NCBI GenBank assembly: GCA_017503065.1
Contig: JAFVTT010000009.1
Location: 1 to 64,000, forward strand
Length of the DNA stretch: 64,000 nucleotides
Source: Bacteroidaceae bacterium
GTDB lineage: Bacteria > Bacteroidota > Bacteroidia > Bacteroidales > Bacteroidaceae
Reading direction: 5' to 3'
The position numbers were made by a program, and so were the translations under genes. The notes beneath the pieces were generated by a model. That model was not told where the DNA came from, did not search any database, and saw nothing but the letters and a program-made list of their open reading frames with translations. Below are positions 57,401 to 63,437 of this stretch, piece after piece (position 1 is the stretch's first letter; each line of letters begins with the position of its first letter).

Positions 57401-58381
57401 AAGGCTACCGGCCTGTTCGTACGTGCCGGTCATCCCATGACTCTGAGTGCAGTTCCCAGCTACTTCAAGGCCAACCAGGCTATCGGTGCAGGTGGCAACT
57501 TGATTGCTTACACCGACGTACTGGGCAAGACCGACGGCAACCACGTTTACATGCACGGCGAGCGCTCTACCAACTACCTGACCAAGTGGGAGGCTAACAC
57601 TGTTGGTTCTAACTCTATGATCTTCATCGAGGAGGCTGAGGCAGTTACCGAGGCTCCCGCTACCAATTACACCGCCAAGTTGTGGCCCGGCAAGGTTTAC
57701 ACCTACACCTATCCCGTTGACGTAACCGTTGCTGACGGTGCTACCGCTTACGGTGCAGAATTGGTTCTCGCCGAGGAGGATACCGCCATCGTTCTGAAGG
57801 CTATCGAGGCTGAGACTATCAGCGCAGGTACTCCCTTCATCCTGATTGCTAACCTCGAGGGTGAATACAAGACTACCGCAGACCGTCTGAAGGAAATTGC
57901 TGCTGAGGTTCTCGCCGAGAAGGGCCAGTATGGTCTGAACGAGAAGCAGGAGGCCAACAACAAGTTGAACGACGAGTACGCACTCGTTTCTATGGACCAC
58001 GGCATGAAGGTTGACACTGTTGTTACAGAGTTGCTGAACCTGCGTGGTACTATGAAGGGCATTACCGTTGAGCGCGGAAAGGGTATCGTTGCAAACGAAA
58101 ACACCTTCAAGTATGCTCGTCTCGACACCAACGTAAGCAGTTACAGCGCATGGATTGCCTTTGACTTCGAGCCCGATAGCGAGAGTGTAATATCCGGTCT
58201 GACCATCAACATCGAGGGTGGCATCGACACCGGTATCAGCGAGGTTCTCGACAAGGTTGCCAAGTCTGGTAACATCTACAACGCTGCAGGCCAGCTCGTA
58301 GGCAAGGGTAACATCAACACCGTGAACAGCCTGCCCGCAGGTATCTACATCGTGAACGGCGTCAAGGTTACCAAGAAGTAA
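54494..58381 (+). CDS. Giant secreted mosaic protein, paralogue 3 (T9SS cargo)
   Basis: A 1295-aa protein with signal peptide ending CCVSAFAQ. Its N-terminal module (residues about 25-175; YTIHSERTFLFYSPAVPG, FLGLGDKFLNSQGTG) is unrelated to that of paralogues 1 and 2 and again looks like a beta-trefoil type fold. The helical module, the discoidin-like module (shared with paralogue 2: FSSPYHCPAEGNMEQLFDG), the GKWYRFSF region and the sorting domain follow in the same order. Most of the last segment before the tail (NENTFKYARLDTNVSSYSAWIAF) has diverged from the other copies. Role unknown; surface display through the T9SS is inferred. Confidence 0.85.
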   Translation: MKKITSFLVMMVLCCVSAFAQFDEALTPVTALEQLSDDAVYTIHSERTFLFYSPAVPGQIASGNGKIVGNVSWNPFDANQQFKIYTIEGKYYLYSLGAKMYVNDGGAYGENPVTEFKIMTSLSEEYPWFLGLGDKFLNSQGTGQTDAGIVINTWGANQATQEDAGNHYNIYAVDMSQFDPYQMAFDALIEDYNTITSYSEGAFIDELREGKNVGTKHGNYLPENVEAFLSIHDIIDNLMYKMEMEGIESVQAQYPTVADIEKLNEDYVNAYNTMVRNTVPLAISGIQPGYYTFNSCLFWYTTKKDTVCYTQVEADSINTESGLVEGDEGWINAGDVKEVKSSQIPAPIKSLYSASAQGNDGAMADWMAWGTQKPKAEFLWKIEAVEGKPYEYRMINVANGKTHISIGQSGNSKLALNDTATVCFDWRSDAEAVKYADAEGNEVNDTVVSFNIRSSKQPEGNYNYLHCGNHSSGAGTGSWIVGWADGGATRWYMVPVDEATAEEWINGPEAQLRAMIEKGDSIAAAFPAQLEIAKDMVANLDTTANVANIETFSSPYHCPAEGNMEQLFDGIYNNTGNFWHSNWQNGNDYAYSTTNGTNYFVVEDVDKAINGGLAIMVARRPVANDHLTQLTVYGTNDAYSPEDDLANIKAGGEALYTWTELGVLNTPYGTGSEFITSNAIEFEGQYQYYKFVATGTTNNRGYFHMGEFCLYPAKISKRYETTQYDARKAQADALAAAVATWEEKEFAADSLKLLEDETFAAAYNALVAAGEAWGKVFVDPATLREVIAAAPAENLFVTGNNPGQWKEGVTTPGATVAAAEAYNASGAYTPAESEAHLAAIAKAEADVWAAANKIETGKWYRFSFATEEMYDKYGWDKTGSKASENAAGIVTSPALWGKTIAVGKGLVTYETYENAEAARVDTATVRSIEATEEWYEGDNLCFFEDADFSEGEDLFQFIQATDSSYMIQNKATGLFVRAGHPMTLSAVPSYFKANQAIGAGGNLIAYTDVLGKTDGNHVYMHGERSTNYLTKWEANTVGSNSMIFIEEAEAVTEAPATNYTAKLWPGKVYTYTYPVDVTVADGATAYGAELVLAEEDTAIVLKAIEAETISAGTPFILIANLEGEYKTTADRLKEIAAEVLAEKGQYGLNEKQEANNKLNDEYALVSMDHGMKVDTVVTELLNLRGTMKGITVERGKGIVANENTFKYARLDTNVSSYSAWIAFDFEPDSESVISGLTINIEGGIDTGISEVLDKVAKSGNIYNAAGQLVGKGNINTVNSLPAGIYIVNGVKVTKK

Positions 58382-58418
58382 TTACTGATACATAAGGTCT
58401 ATACCTTATACTATAACG

Positions 58419-58452
58419 ACCGCCCTGCCCCAAAAGGCTGGGCGGTTTTTTG
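58419..58452 (+). terminator. Terminator of giant gene 3 (stem with a mismatch)
   Basis: ACCGCCC pairs with GGGCGGT before TTTTTTG as in the other copies, but the inner stem carries a T-T mismatch (CCCTGCC opposite GGCTGGG). Confidence 0.85.
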
Positions 58453-58462
58453 TTGCAGTATT

Positions 58463-58574
58463 AGGTTTCTGGTTTCAGGTTTAAGGTTTCAGGTTTAAGG
58501 TTTCAGGTGTCCATCCGCCTTGTCCCTCCAAGTTGATGTTGTCATCTGTACTCTGTACTCTATTATCTGTACTC
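58463..58574. repeat. Heptamer arrays after giant gene 3
   Basis: Six units of AGGTTTC/AGGTTTA type (58463-58504) are followed by the CAAGTTGATGTTGTCATCTG module (from 58529) and four TGTACTC-type units (58547-58574). This matches the trailer of giant gene 1, but the facing right arm is absent. Confidence 0.88.
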
Positions 58575-58626
58575 CATCCACTTTCTCCCCCTTTTAAGCT
58601 CCCCACCTCCCTTTTCCGCATTCACA

Positions 58627-58658
58627 TTTTCGTTTCTCGATTATTTTTATTATCTTTG
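58627..58658 (+). promoter_or_regulatory. Promoter placed directly at the start codon of the next gene
   Basis: TTTT (58627-58630), a 20-base spacer and TATCTTTG (58651-58658) fit the consensus. The ATG lies at 58667, so the leader would be only a few bases. Confidence 0.65.
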
Positions 58659-58666
58659 CCGTGATT

Positions 58667-60259
58667 ATGAAGCAAAAAAACACTCCAAAGATAAACAAGG
58701 CACCACAAACGGCAACAAAAGAGAAGAAACATCCTCTGCTGTTGCCCGTATTGCCTTTATTATTCATAGCAACATACCTGTGGGCGGCATGGTACTTCGG
58801 TGATGTACTGCGCATGGCACGAGAACGAAGTTTCTGGGTTGCAAGCACAGAGCAGATGGAATTCCTGCTAAGTCAGGAATTCGGCGGACTGTGGTACGTG
58901 GGCAGACTGATGCTCTCCCTCTTCCGCTACCCCTGGATAGGCGCACTGCTCCCTGCAACAATGATAACATGGGGCACTTGGTGCTTAGGCTACGGTATGA
59001 GACTGACAGCACGATGGAGATGGATTCAGTATCTGCCGGCTGGAGCATATTTGCTATGGATGGCCTACGAGGGCGCAAATCTGTTCTTTGAACACGAGTC
59101 GGGCAAGATACTGGGAATACCCCTCTGTGCAACCATAATCCTGACGATATGGGCAATAATGATTGCCAGTTTCTCCAGAAAGAAGTCACCTGCAATAATA
59201 ACAATCCCCAAGGATGAGACAGCACTGCAGAACAGGCTGCAACTGCTGATGATCGTGACAGTATTCGCCACACATGTTGTTGTAGACAAGGTATGGCGAC
59301 CATACACCAGAGTTATAGCAAGCATGAACGTGAGCATGCTGAATAGCGACTGGCAGGGAATGATGGAAACTGCACGCGAGAATGCAGACCTCTCCTATCG
59401 CCCCATTGCCGCAAACTATGCCATAGCCCTGGTGAATACGAACCAGATATGTGAACGTCTATACGACATACGTCTGGACTACGATCCCATGTTCATACAC
59501 AACCGTAGCAGCGAAGGAATAGTCCAGGAGTTGTCACTGTATCAGGAGGACTGCGACTATTATGCCGGTTTCATACAGACCTGCATACATCATGCCATGG
59601 AACGCATCACCATGATAGGCCCTAACATCCATTCCATGGAACTGCTGACGAAATGTGCCCTGATGACAGGAGAATGGGAGGTGGCGAAGAAATACCTGCG
59701 CATTCTGAAAGACGTTCCTTTTGAAAAGGAGTTCGTGGAGAAATACAGCGCATACGTAGGCAAGCCCGAGATTGTGAACGCTGACAAGGAGATGGCTTTT
59801 ATACGCCAACTGGAACCTATACACGATTCCTTTGAGAACGAATACCAGCAACCAGTATTCCTTGGATACAATGCAGCACTGACCGAAGGACGCAGCAAGA
59901 ATGCACTGATGAACTCGCTGGCGGTGTGCATGTACTCCAAGTCAATGCCCTCATTCATGATGCGCACACAACCGCTGGAAGGCACAATGCCTCCAGAGAA
60001 TGTGGCAGATGCCCTATGCCTGATGACGTCCAAGGACCCCGACATAATGAGACGCTTCCCCAGTCTACAGTTCAGACAACAGAAACTGGCCAACACACTT
60101 GGTGAAATGAAACCCTACATGAAGGACCGTCCTGGTTTCGCACGCGAACTGTTCCCGAAATACAAGGGATATTACCCATACTACTACTTCTTCGGCAACC
60201 TGAAGGCAACACGAAAGACCCCGAAGAACGAAGGGTCAAGCACTGCGGGAGTGAATTAA
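58667..60259 (+). CDS. Polytopic membrane protein with large C-terminal helical-repeat domain (DUF6057-like)
   Basis: A 530-aa protein (ATG at 58667; a GTG two codons earlier is possible). After a basic N-terminus there are about five membrane segments within the first 220 residues (LLLPVLPLLFIATYLWAAWYF; ICATIILTIWAIMIASF-like). The remaining 300 residues look like helical repeats of the TPR kind (DWQGMMETARENADLSYRPIAANYAIALVN; MTGEWEVAKKYLRILKDV). It resembles Bacteroidetes proteins filed under DUF6057, although that assignment is from memory of the pattern. It is followed 154 bases later by the TolB/CxxCH lipoprotein gene; the two probably work together. Confidence 0.7.
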   Translation: MKQKNTPKINKAPQTATKEKKHPLLLPVLPLLFIATYLWAAWYFGDVLRMARERSFWVASTEQMEFLLSQEFGGLWYVGRLMLSLFRYPWIGALLPATMITWGTWCLGYGMRLTARWRWIQYLPAGAYLLWMAYEGANLFFEHESGKILGIPLCATIILTIWAIMIASFSRKKSPAIITIPKDETALQNRLQLLMIVTVFATHVVVDKVWRPYTRVIASMNVSMLNSDWQGMMETARENADLSYRPIAANYAIALVNTNQICERLYDIRLDYDPMFIHNRSSEGIVQELSLYQEDCDYYAGFIQTCIHHAMERITMIGPNIHSMELLTKCALMTGEWEVAKKYLRILKDVPFEKEFVEKYSAYVGKPEIVNADKEMAFIRQLEPIHDSFENEYQQPVFLGYNAALTEGRSKNALMNSLAVCMYSKSMPSFMMRTQPLEGTMPPENVADALCLMTSKDPDIMRRFPSLQFRQQKLANTLGEMKPYMKDRPGFARELFPKYKGYYPYYYFFGNLKATRKTPKNEGSSTAGVN

Positions 60260-60260
60260 A

Positions 60261-60408
60261 CGGAGAGCGGTGAGCGGTGAGCGGAAAGCGGAAAACAATC
60301 AACCTACACAGGAAGCATGGTAGGGACACGGCATGCCGTGTCCGAAAAACAAGAGCAAAGCGGGATAAAAACCAAGAACCACCTTAAGGACCCCAAAGAC
60401 CCCAAGAA
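60261..60408. repeat. Composite repeat gap: heptamers, one REP-like palindrome, nonamers
   Basis: Five heptamers (CGGAGAG, CGGTGAG, CGGTGAG, CGGAAAG, CGGAAAA; 60261-60295) are followed by one copy of the GGACACGGCATGCCGTGTCC palindrome with the same flanks as at 49696 (60320-60344) and by three nonamers (CCTTAAGGA, CCCCAAAGA, CCCCAAGAA; 60382-60408). All three repeat classes meet in one 150-base gap. Confidence 0.88.
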
Positions 60409-60413
60409 CTTCA

Positions 60414-61979
60414 ATGAAAAATATACACTATATATACCTTATTATATTATTAGCCTCGGGCATAATGGTTGGCTGTGGCAAGCAGACCAAATACGAGGTT
60501 CCCGCATCATTTGAGATCCGGAACAGTCAAGCCGACATCTACCCCGACTACAAAGACATTGTCATACCCGAGAACATTGCACCCCTGAACTTCATGATGG
60601 AAGGTGCCATGGGAATGGTGGTGACTATGGAGACAGAAGGCGGCAAGGCCATGACCGTATCAGGCGCAGACCGCATAGACATGGACACCACTGAGTGGAG
60701 AAGTCTGTTGAAAGAAAACATAGGAAAGGATATTAAGGTGACGGTGTACACTATGGAGGGAGAACAGTGGTTCCGTCATGCCCCACACACTCTCACCGTG
60801 GCGGAAGCCATAGACCCTTACCTGTCCTACCGCCTGATTGAACCTGGTTACGAACTTTACCGCCAGTTGGGGATATACCAGCGCTGTCTGGAAAACTTCA
60901 CACAGAAGGTAATCTACGAGAACAACAGAACCTACGAGGAAAAGAACAATCACTGTATCAACTGCCACAACTTCCAGAACTACAATACAGACCGTATGCT
61001 GTTCCATGTGCGTTCCAATCATGGAGGCACCATAATGATTAACGGAAGCGAAGCAAAAAAGATACAGATCAAGAACCCCAACATACTGGCAGCAGGCGTG
61101 TATCCGTCATGGCATCCCAAGAAGAATCTGGTGTGCTTCTCCACAAACCAGACGGGACAGACCTTCCACATGTACCACAAGGAAAAGATAGAGGTGGTGG
61201 ATACTAACAGCGACCTGATCCTGTACGATGCCGACAAAAATGAGGTGAGGAACCTGCTGAGCACGGAATACTTCGAGACATTCCCATGCTGGACACCGGA
61301 AGGCGACCGCCTGTACTTCTGCGCCGCCTACATCCCTCCTGTGGTAGGCCTGCCGGACAGTCTGCGTGCAGAAGTCATCACAAAGAACTACGACAAGATA
61401 CACTACAATCTGATGTGCATGGACTACGACGAGAAGACCGACAGTTTCGGCACTCCCAAGGTAGTTATTGACGCTGCTGCCGCCGGCAGAAGCATAACCT
61501 TCCCCCGTGTGAGTCCCGACGGTCGATATGTGCTGTATGCCGAGGGCGACTACGGACAGTTCCACATCTGGCACAAGAGCAGCGACCTGTGGGTAAAGGA
61601 CCTGCAGAACGATACCTGCTATGCTCTGACCGACGCCAACAGCGACGATGTGGACTCATACCACACATGGAGCAGCAACGGCAGATGGATAGTGTTCTCT
61701 ACACGTCGCATGGACGGTAACTACACCCGTCCCTTCATTGCCTACTTTGACAAGCAGGGCAAGGCACACAAGGCGTTCTGTCTGCCACAGCGCGACCCAG
61801 AGCACAACATCATGCTTCTGAAAAGTTACAACGTACCCGAACTAAGCAAGAACGCAGTACAGGTATCCGAACAGACACTGCGCGATATCATCTACCACAC
61901 AGACGGAGATACCGCCACCTACGTGGGTGAACCAAGGACAGACGCCATGACGGGCGCAACGAGGAAAACGGAAAAGTGA
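60414..61979 (+). CDS. Lipoprotein with CxxCH haem motif and TolB-like (PD40) repeats
   Basis: A 521-aa protein with a lipoprotein signal (LASGIMVGCGKQ, Cys21). A beta-rich N-terminal region (about 25-140) precedes one c-type haem motif, CINCH (Cys181, Cys184, His185), in ENNRTYEEKNNHCINCHNFQNYN. Residues about 225-480 hold TolB/PD40-like repeats (GVYPSWHPKKNLVCFSTNQ; ETFPCWTPEGDRLYFCAA; TFPRVSPDGRYVLYAEG; YHTWSSNGRWIVFSTRR). Such repeats form a beta propeller. The joined haem motif and propeller suggest an envelope protein with a redox or sensing role. Function unknown; related proteins occur beside the same type of membrane gene in other Bacteroidetes as far as is remembered. Confidence 0.8.
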   Translation: MKNIHYIYLIILLASGIMVGCGKQTKYEVPASFEIRNSQADIYPDYKDIVIPENIAPLNFMMEGAMGMVVTMETEGGKAMTVSGADRIDMDTTEWRSLLKENIGKDIKVTVYTMEGEQWFRHAPHTLTVAEAIDPYLSYRLIEPGYELYRQLGIYQRCLENFTQKVIYENNRTYEEKNNHCINCHNFQNYNTDRMLFHVRSNHGGTIMINGSEAKKIQIKNPNILAAGVYPSWHPKKNLVCFSTNQTGQTFHMYHKEKIEVVDTNSDLILYDADKNEVRNLLSTEYFETFPCWTPEGDRLYFCAAYIPPVVGLPDSLRAEVITKNYDKIHYNLMCMDYDEKTDSFGTPKVVIDAAAAGRSITFPRVSPDGRYVLYAEGDYGQFHIWHKSSDLWVKDLQNDTCYALTDANSDDVDSYHTWSSNGRWIVFSTRRMDGNYTRPFIAYFDKQGKAHKAFCLPQRDPEHNIMLLKSYNVPELSKNAVQVSEQTLRDIIYHTDGDTATYVGEPRTDAMTGATRKTEK

Positions 61980-62164
61980 AGGCTGCGAGTAAGCGAGAGC
62001 AATGAAGTTTACTTCAATGCCGAGCGGGAGCAGGCTCGACAAAGTCAAAACGGAAAACGGAAAACTGTTAGGACATACTCCCCACGCTTTCCTCCCCTGA
62101 GACAGGGGAGGTGCCCACAGGGCAGAGGGGTATGACAAACGGAAAACGAGAAACAGAAAACAAA
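61980..62164. repeat. Repeat gap between the lipoprotein gene and nagB
   Basis: A dyad-rich stretch (AAGCGAGAGC ... GCCGAGCGGGAGC, about 61990-62035) is followed by heptamers AAAACGG, AAAACGG, AAAACTG (62047-62067), a TCCCCTGAGACAGGGGA hairpin with a tail that reads AGGGCAGAGGGGTATGAC (about 62090-62136), and four more heptamers AAACGGA, AAACGAG, AAACAGA, AAACAAA (62137-62164). Confidence 0.8.
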
Positions 62165-62200
62165 TAACCCGAAATATTAACCCTATAAACAATTACAACT

Positions 62201-62992
62201 ATGCGAGTAATTATCGAACCTAATTACACTGAGTTGAGCCGTTGGGCTGCCGAGTATGTTGCCGCACGCATCAACGCTGCTAACCCCACCCCCGAGAAGC
62301 CCTTCAAGTTGGGTTGCCCCACTGGTGGTTCTCCCCTGGGTCTGTACAAGAACCTGATTGAGATGTACAAGGCTGGCAAGGTAAGCTTCGAGAACGTAGT
62401 TACCTTCAACATGGACGAGTATGTGGGCCTGCCCGAGGAGCATCCCGAGAGCTACCACAGCTTCATGTGGAACAACTTCTTCAGCCACATCAACATCAAG
62501 AAGGAGAACGTACACATCCTGAACGGTAACGCAGAGGATCTGGAGGCAGAATGTGCTGCTTACGAGGCTGCTATCGAAGCTGCAGGTGGCATTGACCTGT
62601 TCATGGGCGGTATCGGCCCCGACGGTCACCTGGCCTTCAACGAGCCTTTCTCTTCTCTGACAAGCCGCACCCGTATCAAGAGCCTGACCACAGACACCAT
62701 CATCGCCAACAGCCGTTTCTTCGACAACGACGTGAACAAGGTGCCCAAGACCGCTCTGACCGTAGGTATCGGTACCGTTATGGATGCCAAGGAGGTTCTG
62801 ATCGTATGTAACGGCCACAACAAGGCTCGTGCCCTGCAGCATGCCATCGAGGCTGGTGTAAGCCAGGAATGGACCATCTCTGCCCTGCAGATGCACCCCC
62901 ATGCAATCATCGTTTGCGACGAGGCTGCTACCGCCGAGTTGAAGCACGGCACATACCTGTACTTCAAGGACATCGAGAAGGACAATCTGTAA
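62201..62992 (+). CDS. nagB: Glucosamine-6-phosphate deaminase
   Basis: A 263-aa enzyme of the NagB family, full length. Landmarks: [20 protein letters not shown] start, the substrate loop [16 protein letters not shown], the catalytic Asp in FNMDEYVGL, and [14 protein letters not shown] (about 135-148). It converts glucosamine-6-phosphate to fructose-6-phosphate and ammonia, the last step in using N-acetylglucosamine. The gene has strongly biased codons, suggesting high expression. A hexosaminidase gene lies convergently 445 bases away, which fits amino-sugar use. Confidence 0.97.
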   Translation: MRVIIEPNYTELSRWAAEYVAARINAANPTPEKPFKLGCPTGGSPLGLYKNLIEMYKAGKVSFENVVTFNMDEYVGLPEEHPESYHSFMWNNFFSHINIKKENVHILNGNAEDLEAECAAYEAAIEAAGGIDLFMGGIGPDGHLAFNEPFSSLTSRTRIKSLTTDTIIANSRFFDNDVNKVPKTALTVGIGTVMDAKEVLIVCNGHNKARALQHAIEAGVSQEWTISALQMHPHAIIVCDEAATAELKHGTYLYFKDIEKDNL

Positions 62993-63060
62993 TAAAGACC
63001 CACCCTAACCCTCCCTATAGGGAGGGGACACAGGTGCAACGTCAGATATGACAATATGAT

Positions 63061-63108
63061 AACAAGCGAGGCAGTGCGCTGGCACTGCCTCGCTTGTTGT
63101 TTATATGC
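63061..63108 (+). terminator. nagB terminator
   Basis: A 17-bp perfect stem (63061-63077 with 63082-63098, AACAAGCGAGGCAGTGC) with a 4-base loop is followed by TTGTTTAT on the plus strand. Confidence 0.85.
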
Positions 63109-63177
63109 ACCATTCTTAGGGGGAGAGTCGCTGCACGATAGGACAATAACATGGGAATATCACAGTTCATCAAGCAC

Positions 63178-63335
63178 CCAACTTTCTCCCCCTGAGACAG
63201 GGGGAGTACCCTCAGGGGGAGAGGGTATGATGTTTTCCCGTCCTTACTATAACAGAAGTTAATTGTGGGTGCTACTTTGGTCATACCCCCTCCCCACTTC
63301 GTGGTACTCCCCCTGTCTCAGGGGGAGAGTTGGCG
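63178..63335. repeat. Inverted pair of CCCCCTGAGACAGGGGG-type elements
   Basis: Each copy carries CTCCCCCTGAGACAGGGGGAG plus a second G-rich arm ending GAGGGTATGA; the left copy (about 63178-63230) and the right copy (about 63284-63335) are inverted and separated by about 53 bases. Single copies occur near 44935 and 62090. Confidence 0.88.
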
Positions 63336-63365
63336 CGGTGGGACTTAGTAAAATATTTATTGATG

Positions 63366-63415
63366 TACAATAAAAACAAATATGGAGCACGGAAATTGGT
63401 TCCGTGCTCCATATT
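63366..63415 (-). terminator. Terminator of the hexosaminidase gene
   Basis: On the minus strand a 16-bp perfect stem (63400-63415 with 63379-63394) and a 5-base loop are followed by TGTTTTTATTG. Confidence 0.92.
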
Positions 63416-63437
63416 CATATTACTTGTGTTTAGTTCC

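Larger units (their letters stand above)
62993..63437. other. Gap between nagB and the hexosaminidase gene with several palindromic elements
   Basis: The gap holds an 18-base palindrome (CCCTCCCTATAGGGAGGG, 63009-63026), the nagB terminator (63061-63098), two inverted copies of a CCCCCTGAGACAGGGGG element (about 63178-63230 and 63284-63335) and the hexosaminidase terminator (63379-63415). No coding region was seen. Confidence 0.85.
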
